From NCBI RefSeq assembly GCF_003481825.1, contig NZ_QULW01000002.1:1-64000 (forward strand): 64,000 bases of DNA. The letters run 5' to 3'. The first letter of the stretch is position 1; the number at the start of each line of letters is the position of its first letter. The position numbers and the translations under genes were made by a program. The notes beneath the pieces are model-generated. The model did no database searches, had not been told where the DNA came from, and was given only the letters and a program-made list of their open reading frames with translations. Shown piece after piece: positions 53,386 through 62,650 of this stretch. Source of the stretch: Clostridium sp. OM02-18AC. Lineage in GTDB: Bacteria; Bacillota; Clostridia; Lachnospirales; Lachnospiraceae.

Positions 53386-54945
53386 ATGAAACAAGATACT
53401 TTAGAGGGTAAAGCAAAAACAAAAAATGGGGTAAAACGGCTGTGTTTTTCCATAATCTGCATTCTTCTGGAAGTGATTTTTATTATTACTATCGTAACAC
53501 GCTTGAATGAATATGCAGAAATCATAAATTTATTTACAAAGATTTTGAGTGGGATCTTGGTTTTGGGATTGTACGCATCAAATAAGACATCCTCTATGAA
53601 AATGCCTTGGGTCATCTTAATTCTAATTTTCCCAATTATGGGTGTAGGCCTGTATTTGTTGATTGGTTTGAATGGTGGCACACATAAAATGCGTGAGCGA
53701 TATGCAGAAATTGATAGCAAATTGTTACCAATGCTTCCGGACAATCAGGAGTGTTTGAGCAGAATAAAAGAAACAATTCCGAAAGCAGGAAATATAGCAA
53801 GTTACATACAAAGAAATTCGCAGTATCCAATCTATCAGAATACGGATATTGTGTATTTTGATGAAGCAGTGAAAGGATTAGAGGCACAGCTTAAGGATTT
53901 GGAGAAAGCACAGAAGTTTATCTTTATGGAATATCATGCGATAGAAGACGCTGAAGCATGGCATAAGATTCAAGATGTTCTGGAAGAGCGAGTAAAAGCA
54001 GGTGTGGAAGTTAGAGTATTCTACGATGATATGGGTTCTATAGGCTTTATTAACACAGATTTTGTGAAAAAGATGGAGGCAATAGGAATTCATTGCCGTG
54101 TATTCAATCCGTTTGTGCCAGGTTTAAATCTGTTTTTGAACAATCGTGATCATAGAAAAATAACAGTTATTGATGGAAAAGTCGGATTTACAGGTGGATA
54201 TAATCTAGCAAACGAATATTTTAATTACACACACCCGTATGGACAGTGGAAAGATACAGGTATTCGTTTAGAAGGAGATGCTGTTCAGTCGCTTACGGTG
54301 ACATTTTTGGAAATGTGGAATGCAGTAAGTGATAAGAATGCTAATGATTCTGATTTTAGTAAATACCTTTTCCACTATGATTATGCGGCACAGCAAACTG
54401 GGTTTGTTCAACCTTATGCAGACAGCCCTATGGATAATGAGCAAGTAGGAGAAGAAGTTTATATCAGTATGATAAATAAAGCTGAAAAATATTGTTGGTT
54501 TATGACTCCATATCTAATCATAACAGATGAAATGACGCATGCGTTATGTCTGGCTGCTAAGCGAGGGGTAGACGTAAGAATTATCACACCTGGTATCCCT
54601 GATAAAAAATTCATTTATAATATAACTCGTTCTTTTTATCATGGATTGGTTAAACATGGTGTTCGTGTTTATGAGTGGACTCCTGGTTTCTGTCATGCAA
54701 AAATGAGTGTGGCAGATGACTGTATGGCAACTTGTGGAACAATTAATCTGGATTATCGAAGTTTATATCACCATTTTGAAAACGGCTGTTTTATGGCAGA
54801 TTGTCAGGCAGTTGTGGAAATAAAAAATGATCTGATAAGAACGATGGGAGAATGTCGTGATGTGACAGACCAATATCAAACCGGACGAAGTGCATATTTG
54901 CGACTGGGACAATTATTTATGAGATTATTTGCTGGATTGCTATAA
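53386..54945 (+). CDS. cls: Cardiolipin synthase
   Basis: A 519-residue membrane enzyme that joins two phosphatidylglycerols to make cardiolipin. Three N-terminal hydrophobic segments (residues 18-95) precede two phospholipase D active sites: HRKITVIDG near residue 258 and HAKMSVADD near residue 438. The first is in the typical GG(Y)N context, the second in GTINLDYRS. It is AT-rich like the rest of the island and ends in a long terminator, so it is a single-gene unit. The relA-like scrap just upstream means its original promoter may be lost. Confidence 0.93.
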   Translation: MKQDTLEGKAKTKNGVKRLCFSIICILLEVIFIITIVTRLNEYAEIINLFTKILSGILVLGLYASNKTSSMKMPWVILILIFPIMGVGLYLLIGLNGGTHKMRERYAEIDSKLLPMLPDNQECLSRIKETIPKAGNIASYIQRNSQYPIYQNTDIVYFDEAVKGLEAQLKDLEKAQKFIFMEYHAIEDAEAWHKIQDVLEERVKAGVEVRVFYDDMGSIGFINTDFVKKMEAIGIHCRVFNPFVPGLNLFLNNRDHRKITVIDGKVGFTGGYNLANEYFNYTHPYGQWKDTGIRLEGDAVQSLTVTFLEMWNAVSDKNANDSDFSKYLFHYDYAAQQTGFVQPYADSPMDNEQVGEEVYISMINKAEKYCWFMTPYLIITDEMTHALCLAAKRGVDVRIITPGIPDKKFIYNITRSFYHGLVKHGVRVYEWTPGFCHAKMSVADDCMATCGTINLDYRSLYHHFENGCFMADCQAVVEIKNDLIRTMGECRDVTDQYQTGRSAYLRLGQLFMRLFAGLL

Positions 54946-54956
54946 GAATCTGATGA

Positions 54957-55017
54957 AACGACCTTTCAAAAAACAGTTGATTTAGAAGTTAACTGTTTTT
55001 GAAAGGCCGTTTTTGCT
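54957..55017 (+). terminator. Long terminator after cls
   Basis: Arms 54957-54978 and 54991-55013 pair over about 20 bases with one bulge, followed by TTTT. Confidence 0.85.
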
Positions 55018-55142
55018 ATATCTAACAGTCTGTTGTACAAAGAAGATTTTGCATTGATGAAAAAACAAACCTTGTTGAGGTTAAATTGAGAATGACTTTG
55101 TATTGTATAAGTATGAAATAAAAAGGAATCAGGTGATGTACA

Positions 55143-56576
55143 ATGAAAAAGTATAAAATATGTAAAATCCTTCTTGTTATACTGGCAATTTTTTTATGTG
55201 TGGCTTTTTATGAATTGCTCGGAATCTGCGTTGCATATAAAAAGCAGCCGGAAGTGTCCAATACAACCAAAAAAGAAACAAAAAATGGGTCATGGAACGA
55301 ATGCAGTGAAAATACAGAACGGGCAGTAATCATAGAAAAGAATCCAGAAGCGCTTTTACAAAGAGTGCGTTTGATCAAGAATGCAAAAAAGGAAATTATT
55401 CTTTCTACTTTTGCATTTCAATCCGATGAAAGTGGAAAATTGATTTTAGGAGCACTGCATGATGCGGCAGACAGGGGTGTACATATTCGTCTGTTAGTAG
55501 ATGGAATGGAGAGCTGGATTGATATGGAAGGAAATCCGTATTTCTATGGATTATCTTCCCATGAGAATGTTGAAATTAAACTATATAATAAGGCCAATCC
55601 GTTGAAACCGTGGAAAATGATGGGTAGAATGCATGATAAATATTTGATTGCAGATGGAAAGAGATATATTCTTGGGGGAAGAAATACATACAATTATTTC
55701 CTGGGTGATTTTCCGGGACATAAGAACTATGACAGAGACGTGTTAGTGGTTTGCGATGAACCTGAGAAAGAAAATTCAGTTAACCAGTTGTTAGAGTATT
55801 TTGAAACGATATGGGAACAAGAAGACAGTGGTTATTTTCATGACAATAAAAAACTGGCAAATAGAAAATCTGTAAAGAACGCAGTTTTAGAGCTGCAGAA
55901 CGGCTATCAGAAATATTTTGAAGAGAATAAGGAAAGAATCTGCGATACCGATTACACGGACGAAACTTTTGAGACAGAAAAGATTGCATTAGTGTCAAAT
56001 CCTATCCACACAGGTCCCAAGGAACCAGTAGTCTGGTATCAACTGGGAGAACTAATGAAAAATGCAAAAGAGCGCGTGAAAATTCATACACCATATATTA
56101 TTTGCAATGATATGATGTATAATACATGGAAAGAGATTGCGGAGAGAGTTCCGGATTTTTCTATCATGACCAATTCGGTTGCCAACAATGGAAATCCGTT
56201 TGGTTCTGCTGATTATGCGAGAAACAGAAACAGAATTTTAAATACAGGAATTGATATCTGGGAGTATGAAGGCGGCTATTCTTACCACGGAAAAAGCATC
56301 CTGATTGATGATGATCTATCCGTAATCGGTTCCTTTAACATGGATATGAGAAGCACGTATCTGGATACGGAACTGATGCTTGTAATACGTAGCAAAGAGA
56401 TTAATAAACAGTTGGAAGAAGGCATGATGGAATATGAAAGAGTGTCCCGACAGGTATTGGAAGATGGAACCTATCGTGATCCGTATCATGTAGAGCCAAT
56501 TGAATTGACAAAGAAGCGTCAGAGAAACGTACTTTTGGTACAGCATCTGCTTGGATGGGCAAGGTATCTGTTTTAA
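55143..56576 (+). CDS. Membrane-anchored phospholipase D-like protein
   Basis: A 477-residue protein with one N-terminal membrane helix (residues 8-30) and two HxK(x)4D sites: MHDKYLIADG near residue 162 and YHGKSILIDD near residue 380, followed by GSFNMDMRS. It lacks the multi-helix N terminus of cardiolipin synthases and seems to act outside the membrane. It is followed after 17 nt by a response regulator, kinase and FUSC gene in one direction. Substrate unknown; a phospholipid head-group role is inference. Confidence 0.85.
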   Translation: MKKYKICKILLVILAIFLCVAFYELLGICVAYKKQPEVSNTTKKETKNGSWNECSENTERAVIIEKNPEALLQRVRLIKNAKKEIILSTFAFQSDESGKLILGALHDAADRGVHIRLLVDGMESWIDMEGNPYFYGLSSHENVEIKLYNKANPLKPWKMMGRMHDKYLIADGKRYILGGRNTYNYFLGDFPGHKNYDRDVLVVCDEPEKENSVNQLLEYFETIWEQEDSGYFHDNKKLANRKSVKNAVLELQNGYQKYFEENKERICDTDYTDETFETEKIALVSNPIHTGPKEPVVWYQLGELMKNAKERVKIHTPYIICNDMMYNTWKEIAERVPDFSIMTNSVANNGNPFGSADYARNRNRILNTGIDIWEYEGGYSYHGKSILIDDDLSVIGSFNMDMRSTYLDTELMLVIRSKEINKQLEEGMMEYERVSRQVLEDGTYRDPYHVEPIELTKKRQRNVLLVQHLLGWARYLF

Positions 56577-56593
56577 TAAGGAGGAAGGAAAAC

Positions 56594-57265
56594 GTGTTTC
56601 AAATATTGATTGTAGAAGATGATAAAGAATTAAGCCAGCTATTCCAAAAAGTGCTTGAGAAGAATGGATATCAGGTCAAAAGTGCATCGGATGGAGCACT
56701 GGCATTAGAAATCTTGGATAAAGAGTATATTGATCTGATCATTTCCGATATTATGATGCCGGTTATGGATGGTTATGAACTGGTGTCGGAACTCCGTTCA
56801 GCAGGATATCAGATACCGGTACTTATGATCACTGCGAAAGGTTCCTTTGATGATATGCGCCAGGGATTTCTTTCGGGAAGTGACGATTATATGGTAAAAC
56901 CGGTAAATGTGAATGAAATGGTTTTAAGAGTTGGAGCACTGCTTCGCCGTGCACAGATACTGAATGAACACAAAATTGTGATCGGTTCAACAGAGTTTGA
57001 TTATGATGCAATGACGGTTACAACTGATAAGGAAAGTCTTGTTTTGCCTAAAAAAGAATTCCTGCTTTTATATAAGCTTGCAGCTTCGCCAGGCAGAACA
57101 TTTACAAAACAACAGTTGATGGATGAAGTATGGGGATACGAGACGGAGGCAGACCCACATACGATAGAGGTACATATAGGAAGAATCAGAGAGCGTTTTA
57201 AAGATAACCCTGATTTTGAAATCGTAACAATGCGTGGAATTGGATACAAGGTGGTGAAAAAATAA
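56594..57265 (+). CDS. OmpR-family response regulator
   Basis: A 223-residue regulator. The receiver domain has the acidic pair EDD near residue 8, phospho-acceptor Asp in LIISDIMMP near residue 51 and the late lysine in MVKPVN; the C-terminal winged helix (residues 130-223) ends with MRGIGYKV. The GTG at 56594 follows AAGGAGGAAGG. Its stop overlaps the kinase ATG by one base. Confidence 0.93.
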   Translation: MFQILIVEDDKELSQLFQKVLEKNGYQVKSASDGALALEILDKEYIDLIISDIMMPVMDGYELVSELRSAGYQIPVLMITAKGSFDDMRQGFLSGSDDYMVKPVNVNEMVLRVGALLRRAQILNEHKIVIGSTEFDYDAMTVTTDKESLVLPKKEFLLLYKLAASPGRTFTKQQLMDEVWGYETEADPHTIEVHIGRIRERFKDNPDFEIVTMRGIGYKVVKK

Positions 57266-58308
57266 TGGAACAAAAGAAAGAAAAAGGATTGCGGATCCGA
57301 TCCTGTCTGACTGGTGCAATCTGGCTGGCACTTGTATTTTCAACAGTCATATCTGCTTTATTATTTGCTTTTTTGAATCATTTTTTTAATCTGCCGGGCA
57401 GCATACCTGTGCTTGGCTGGCTTTTGATTTTCAATACATTGATTGCAGGGCTGATCACTTCCTTTATCAATGCAAAGTTACTGGAACCAATTACCAGACT
57501 TAGTAAAGCAATGAAGGAAGTTTCTCAGGGAGATTTTGAACAGCATTTGGAAACGAACAGCCGTATAGCAGAAGTTGGAGAATCTTATCAAAGTTTTAAC
57601 GTTATGACAAAAGAACTTCGTGCAACAGAGGTGCTGCAGATGGATTTTGTGTCTAATGTTTCTCATGAGTTTAAGACCCCGATTAATGCCATTGAAGGAT
57701 ATACAATGCTGCTTCAGGGAGAAGAACTGTCTCCGGATCAAGAGGAATATGTAGAAAAAATCTTATTTAACACCCAAAGACTTTCCGGATTGGTTGGTAA
57801 TATTTTGCTGTTATCCAAGTTAGAGAATCAGAATATACCAATGAAAAAAACAGAATATCGTCTGGATGAACAGATCCGCCAGGCATTTCTTTCATTGGAA
57901 ACAAAATGGACAGAAAAAGAAATTGGTTTTCAGGTAGAATTGGAGGAAGTTAAATATACTGGGAATGAAGGACTTTTTATGCATATCTGGATAAATCTTT
58001 TGGATAATGCGATTAAGTTCAGTCCTTCAAAGGGGACAATTACGATGTTTCTGAAACAAGAACAGGATTCTGTTAAGTTCATTCTGGAAGATGAAGGACC
58101 AGGAATAGAGGATGATGTAAAATCCAGAATATTTGACAAGTTCTATCAGGTAGATGGATCTCATAAAGCAGAAGGAAATGGCCTAGGTCTTGCACTTGTA
58201 AAACGGATTGTAGATAGTGCCGGAGGAACAATCAAAGCAGAAAACCGTGAATATGGTGGATGCAGATTTGTTGTAGAGCTTCCAATACAGAAAGATGAGG
58301 CCATATAA
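57265..58308 (+). CDS. Sensor histidine kinase
   Basis: A 347-residue kinase. Two N-terminal membrane helices (residues 14-35 and 48-70) enclose a very short outer loop, followed by a HAMP domain, the phospho-acceptor SHEFKTPINAIEGY near residue 132 and an ATPase domain with NLLDNAIKFS, DEGPGI and GNGLGLAL. The short outer loop suggests sensing within the membrane. It pairs with the preceding regulator. Confidence 0.93.
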   Translation: MEQKKEKGLRIRSCLTGAIWLALVFSTVISALLFAFLNHFFNLPGSIPVLGWLLIFNTLIAGLITSFINAKLLEPITRLSKAMKEVSQGDFEQHLETNSRIAEVGESYQSFNVMTKELRATEVLQMDFVSNVSHEFKTPINAIEGYTMLLQGEELSPDQEEYVEKILFNTQRLSGLVGNILLLSKLENQNIPMKKTEYRLDEQIRQAFLSLETKWTEKEIGFQVELEEVKYTGNEGLFMHIWINLLDNAIKFSPSKGTITMFLKQEQDSVKFILEDEGPGIEDDVKSRIFDKFYQVDGSHKAEGNGLGLALVKRIVDSAGGTIKAENREYGGCRFVVELPIQKDEAI

Positions 58309-58339
58309 GTTTAAGAAAAACAGATAGAGGAGGAATTAC

Positions 58340-59404
58340 ATGACATTTTATCAGGAGTTGCAGTTAAATCAGGCAGGTTCTAAAAACCTGTTGAAAAAGA
58401 GTGAAACACTAAAAGAAAAATTATATCATATGTGGGTATATCTGGTGAAGATAGCTGCTACAATGGCATTTTGTTTTTTCTTTGTTAGTATTTTCAGTAT
58501 CCTATTTGGAAATGAGAACAGCATTGTAGGTGTAGTAGTCTTATTATGTCTCATGGTGTTTCGGAATGCGGATCTGGGGATCCACACCGGACAATCTACG
58601 ATGCTTTTGGCTTTGTTCTTTGTAATTATGACTGTATGTCCGCATTTAGCAAATCAGTTTTCACCGGTATTGGGAATGCTGTTAAATATTGCGGCACTGG
58701 CTGTGTTGATTCTGTTCGGATGCCATAATCCATTCATGTTTAATCAATCTACATTGGTTCTTGGGTATCTACTGCTATATGGTTATGATGTTACGGGAAA
58801 AAGCTATCAGATGCGATTAGTCGGAATGGCTTTAGGTGCAGCACTTACCTGCTTTGTATTTTATCGAAATCATAAAAACAGAACCTATAAAAGAAATCTG
58901 AAAGATCTGATACAAGAATTTGATATCACTTCTTCCAGAACAAAATGGCAGATATGTCAGATTTTATGCGTACCGATTGTCCTTTGCATTGCAGAACTTT
59001 GTAATATGCCACGTGCAATGTGGGCTGGTATTGCGGCCATGTCCACGATTTTGCCGCTTATGGAAGATATGCACTACAGAGTCCGTAAAAGGATTGTCGG
59101 AAATATTGCAGGTGTTATATGTTTTACAGTATTATATTTTCTGCTTCCTTCGTCAATCTATGCATATATAGGAATTCTTGGTGGAATCGGTGTAGGATTT
59201 TCAGCACAATATGGCTGGCAGGCAGTATTTAACACATTTGGTGCTTTAGCCATTGCTGCAGAGACTTATGGACTACAAGGAGCGGTTAGTCTTAGAGTGA
59301 TTCAAAATGTTTTTGGTGTTGTGTTTGCTTTAGTATTTTGTGTTATATTTTATTGGTTTATGTCTAAAAAAAACGGTTCATGCGGGACTCAATGTACGCT
59401 TTAA
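58340..59404 (+). CDS. FUSC-family (aromatic acid exporter-like) membrane protein, probably frameshifted at its end
   Basis: A 354-residue protein with about ten membrane helices in two sets around a basic cytoplasmic loop (RNHKNRTYKRNLK), as in FUSC proteins. AGAGGAGG precedes the ATG. The annotated frame ends in an odd Cys-rich tail (NGSCGTQCTL) right after a run of eight A (59366-59373). With seven A the frame would continue KKTVHAGLNVRFNEEKQ to a stop at 59468. It is last in the PLD-regulator-kinase-FUSC block. The substrate is unknown. Confidence 0.8.
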   Translation: MTFYQELQLNQAGSKNLLKKSETLKEKLYHMWVYLVKIAATMAFCFFFVSIFSILFGNENSIVGVVVLLCLMVFRNADLGIHTGQSTMLLALFFVIMTVCPHLANQFSPVLGMLLNIAALAVLILFGCHNPFMFNQSTLVLGYLLLYGYDVTGKSYQMRLVGMALGAALTCFVFYRNHKNRTYKRNLKDLIQEFDITSSRTKWQICQILCVPIVLCIAELCNMPRAMWAGIAAMSTILPLMEDMHYRVRKRIVGNIAGVICFTVLYFLLPSSIYAYIGILGGIGVGFSAQYGWQAVFNTFGALAIAAETYGLQGAVSLRVIQNVFGVVFALVFCVIFYWFMSKKNGSCGTQCTL

Positions 59405-59468
59405 TGAAGAAAAACAGATTACTTCTGATAACGAAATTCAAAAGTGGGCGAAACAGATTGTAAAATAG
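59374..59468 (+). other. Alternative C-terminal frame of the FUSC gene
   Basis: A protein-like stretch of about 30 residues (VHAGLNVRFNEEKQITSDNE, then QKWAKQIVK) continues from the poly-A run in the frame offset by one base. It overlaps the 3' end of the convergent LysR gene by 50 bp. Whether it is the lost end of the FUSC protein or of another gene is open. Confidence 0.45.
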
Positions 59469-60273
59469 TACTCTTAGCGGAACTAATCAGGTGATAGGTA
59501 ACATTTACTTCAGGATCAGTTAAGGGAATCCGTTTCCGTCCTTTCAGAGTCTGCTCTGAGCCGGGTGCTTTACTGCTGGAAAAACATAATAATGTGGAAG
59601 TCCTGACCAATTCTTCAAACTCAAATTCATCTGTCTGTATCAGAAAGCGGGATGCTGGCATTTTGCTCTTTACCAGATTTGTCCAGAAACCGATTTCATC
59701 ACGAAGAAGGCAGTTAAAACCGTTAAGCTGTGAAAGACTCAGCTGAGAATATTCTGCCAATTTGTGTTCTTTTGGGATACAGACATAGAGCTGCTCCTTA
59801 AGATAAGGGATGCAGAGAAGATTTTTATCTGAACAGGCCTGTGGCAGAATACCGATATCAGCATTGCCGGAACTGGCATTTTGAAGGATTTCATCCATAT
59901 TTGTCAGTTTTGAGGAAATAATATTATCAGGAAATCTGCGTGACAGTTCAGGCAATAATGACCATAGAGGTACGGGAGCGCAGGAATGAATGGTAATCGT
60001 ATGCTGATTGCGTTCAAATGTCTGTACGGTCTGAACTGCTTTTTCAGACTCGGAAAGCAGAGACCTGGCCTGCTCTACCGCAACTTTACCGGTGGCAGTT
60101 AATTCGATACGGTTTTTACCACGATGAAAGAGTGGAACCCCAAAAGCATCTTCCACATCATGCATGGTTCTGGTAAGTGTCGGCTGGGAAATATGAAGTT
60201 TATCTGCAGCAGCAGATAAGGTACCACAGTCTGCGTAGGTTACAAACTGGTAAAGATCGGATAAATCTAACAT
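59419..60273 (-). CDS. LysR-family transcriptional regulator
   Basis: A 284-residue regulator with an N-terminal winged helix (GTLSAAADKLHISQPTLTRTM, residues 17-37) and a type 2 periplasmic-binding effector domain. AAGGAG lies before the ATG on the minus strand. LysR genes usually control a divergent neighbour; here the neighbour is the aldo-keto reductase fragment, whose start is lost at the joint with the LysR upstream region, so the natural target promoter may have been deleted. Confidence 0.88.
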   Translation of the reverse strand: MLDLSDLYQFVTYADCGTLSAAADKLHISQPTLTRTMHDVEDAFGVPLFHRGKNRIELTATGKVAVEQARSLLSESEKAVQTVQTFERNQHTITIHSCAPVPLWSLLPELSRRFPDNIISSKLTNMDEILQNASSGNADIGILPQACSDKNLLCIPYLKEQLYVCIPKEHKLAEYSQLSLSQLNGFNCLLRDEIGFWTNLVKSKMPASRFLIQTDEFEFEELVRTSTLLCFSSSKAPGSEQTLKGRKRIPLTDPEVNVTYHLISSAKSTILQSVSPTFEFRYQK

Positions 60274-60288
60274 TTAGATACTCCTTTT

Positions 60289-60759
60289 AAAGCAGGCAAG
60301 GCACGTGCAATCGGCGTTTCAAACTTCTATCCGGATCGTTATATCGACATTGCACATTTCGCAGAAGTTGTTCCTGCGGTAAATCAGGTGGAAACACATG
60401 TGTTCCAGCAGCAGAAAGTGGCTCGTGAATATCTTGCAAAACATAATATACAGATTATGAGTTGGGGACCGTTTGCAGAAGGAAAAAATGATTTCTTCAA
60501 TACTCCGGTACTGAAAGAGATCGGAGCAAAATATGGAAAGAGTGTAGCTCAGGTGGCACTTCGTTTCTTGCTTCAGAATGGCGTTGTTGTGATTCCAAAA
60601 TCAACGCACGAAGAACGAATGCAGGAGAATTTCAATGTATTTGATTTTGTGCTGACAGATGAGGAAATGAAGCAGATGGAAGTGCTTGATACTGGAAAGA
60701 GTTTGTTCTTTTCTCATTATTCACCAGAAACGGTGGAATGGTTTATGAGTATTGTGTAA
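60289..60759 (+). pseudogene. Aldo-keto reductase, N-terminal half deleted
   Basis: The frame from 60289 reads KAGKARAIGVSNFYPDRYID and continues through NQVETHVFQQQ and GVVVIPKSTHEERMQEN to the C terminus, about 156 residues of a usual 280. The missing N-terminal part holds the catalytic Asp, Tyr and Lys. The break lies about 15 bp from the LysR start. A GTG at 60388 could open a shorter frame but would make nothing functional. Confidence 0.82.
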
Positions 60760-60777
60760 CAAAGTAGCTTCATAAAG

Positions 60778-60821
60778 GCAAAAGCGTATTGTGGTTTATA
60801 CGACCGATAATACGCTTTTGC
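60778..60821 (+). terminator. Hairpin after the aldo-keto reductase fragment
   Basis: A perfect 13-bp stem (60778-60790 with 60809-60821). The right arm contains TTTT but no long T-run follows. TATAAT at 60824-60829 lies directly after it. Confidence 0.6.
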
Positions 60822-60865
60822 TGTATAATAGGATAAGAAAATTGTTATACGGAAAGGATAAGAAA

Positions 60866-60960
60866 ATGAAGGAACAGAATCATCCGAATGTGATTAAAAT
60901 TCGAAATGCACATGTTCATAACCTGAAACATATTAATGTGGATATTCCGCTAAATAAGGC
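60866..60960 (+). pseudogene. UvrA-like ABC protein, N-terminal fragment
   Basis: After GAAAGGA an ATG at 60866 opens NVIKIRNAHVHNLKHINVDI, the standard start of UvrA/UvrA2 proteins. Homology stops after about 31 codons, just before the expected Walker A loop, and the frame then runs through unrelated sequence to 61072. The rest of the large gene has been deleted. Confidence 0.7.
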
Positions 60961-61352
60961 GGAGCATATATCCCGCACTGGTATAAACATCAATGCTGTT
61001 GCATTGTGGATTGTATTCTGCAAATATTGTTCTCATCGTATCCCATCTCCTTATTATTCAATCAATCATTAATTGTAAAAATTAAGAAGCATTTCAATCA
61101 GTTCACCATGTCAGTTTTATTTTGTGTTATACTGTTTTATAGATTTTACTTGCCCTTGTATTTTTCCTTATCAGAGTCCGTAAACACTGGTGGGACGATA
61201 TAACACAAGGGAAACAATAAGGGAAAGCTCACCTGTGACAAATCCAGTGTTTTCAAGGGTCTGCGGAGAATTTAATAACAAAATATAACAGTTATTAAAT
61301 CTCTTAAAACAGGTGAAATCTCAATCGGAAGTTGTAGTAAAGGAGGTTTACA
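60961..61352 (+). other. Region without a recognisable gene
   Basis: About 390 nt between the UvrA scrap and the SdpI-like gene. A possible extended -10 (TGTTATACT, 61125-61133) lacks a good -35. Open frames here have no ribosome site or family resemblance. I see nothing else to support. Confidence 0.5.
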
Positions 61353-61730
61353 ATGGGGTTTTGGATTTTTATGTTGATTATGGATTTGCTTCTTCCATTT
61401 ACGATGATTGGTTTTGGAAGATATTTTATGAAAAAGGCTCCAAAGGAAATAAATTCAGTATTTGGATATCGGACTTCGATGTCTATGAAGAACAAAGACA
61501 CATGGGAATTTGCTCATAAATATTGTGGTAAAGTTTGGTATGTCTGTGGAATGGTTATGTTGCCGATAACAGTAATATTCATGCTTTTAGTAATTGGAAA
61601 AAATGAAGATTGTGTTGGGAGTATAGGAGGAATTATCTGTGGTGTTCAACTTATTCCTTTAATTGGATCTATTCTCCCAACAGAAATAGCATTAAAAAAG
61701 AATTTTGATAAGAATGGAACAAGACGATAA
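61353..61730 (+). CDS. SdpI-family membrane protein
   Basis: A 125-residue protein with three to four membrane helices and the family hallmark FGYRTSMSMKNKDTWEFAHK near residue 38. B. subtilis SdpI gives immunity to the SDP killing factor and also senses it; most family members are uncharacterised. AAAGGAGG lies 6 nt before the ATG. No toxin gene is seen beside it. It is one of the few intact genes in this part of the island. Confidence 0.85.
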   Translation: MGFWIFMLIMDLLLPFTMIGFGRYFMKKAPKEINSVFGYRTSMSMKNKDTWEFAHKYCGKVWYVCGMVMLPITVIFMLLVIGKNEDCVGSIGGIICGVQLIPLIGSILPTEIALKKNFDKNGTRR

Positions 61731-61777
61731 ATTCCAGTTTTTGAAACGAAAGAATAGGTAGATTAGGAGATAGAAAA

Positions 61778-62045
61778 TTGGTAAGACAATACAGCAATGA
61801 TGATATAGACGCAGTGATGCAGATCTGGCTTGATACGAATATTCGAGCACATCATTTCATACCGTCCGATTACTGGCGTACCAACTGCGACATGGTGAGA
61901 GAACTGCTTTCTCATGCAGAAATATATGTGCATGAAGATGAATGTGCAAAGCAGATAGATGGATTCATTGGATTGAATGATGATTATATTGAAGGTATTT
62001 TTGTAAAAGAAACAATGCAATCAAAAGGAATTGGAAAAATCGGAA
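61778..62045 (+). pseudogene. GNAT N-acetyltransferase, C-terminally truncated
   Basis: A TTG at 61778 follows TAGGAGA at 7 nt and opens VRQYSNDDIDAVMQIWLDTN, a typical GNAT start. The frame reaches the acetyl-CoA loop VKETMQSKGIGK, then loses homology at about 62040. The last part of motif A and all of motif B are missing, so it should be inactive. The next fragment begins at the break. Confidence 0.75.
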
Positions 62046-62072
62046 GTTTGGAGGTGATATCGAACAAAAGAA

Positions 62073-62473
62073 TTGGTTATATATGTACACGGCAAAGGAG
62101 GAACAGTAGAAGAGGCAAAGCATTATAAGCCACTCTTTCCTGAAAGTGATGTGATTGGGTTTGACTATAGATCGCAAAATCCCTGGGAAGCGAAAATTGA
62201 GTTTTCTGATTTTTACGGAAAGAAATACCTACAGATTTTGGAGAAACATTATCTTGGGAATATCTGTGCTATGTACGGAAGTACCCGATTAAGTGGAACA
62301 CTCCAACTTGCATTTTATATGGTGCAAAGGATAATCTGACTTCAGGAGAAACCATGTATGCATTTGCAGAACAAACCGGAGCAATTCTTACAGTAATGAA
62401 TGATGGAGAACACTGGTTTCATACAGATAAGCAGATAGAGTTCCTTGATGATTGGATTCGGAAATCAATATAA
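62073..62473 (+). pseudogene. Alpha/beta hydrolase with internal deletion
   Basis: The 5' part reads IYVHGKGGTVEEAKHYKPLF and VIGFDYRSQNPWEAK to about 62233. From 62234, in another frame, the 3' part reads DFGETLSWEYLCYVRKYPIK and NDGEHWFHTDKQIEFLDDW to a TAA at 62471-62473. The middle part, with the nucleophile-serine elbow, is missing. The catalytic His of the 3' part remains. The loss follows the same pattern as the GH31 gene: ends kept, core gone. Confidence 0.8.
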
Positions 62474-62650
62474 CAACTTCCTAATGTACCTGGCAGTTCA
62501 AGACTTCCATCCGGTCTTAAGCAGACAAAGGATACAGGCGAAATCTCAATTCCAATTTACGGATAAAATCGACTGGTTTACGCAGGCGTAGGCACCGGAG
62601 GTGGATAAAAAAGAAAAATAAGCAGATACTATACCATGGAGGGATTTTCC

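Noticed and set aside
61006..61203. A 65-codon frame in the gap before the SdpI-like gene
   Set aside because: No ribosome site, no recognisable family and AT-rich random composition.
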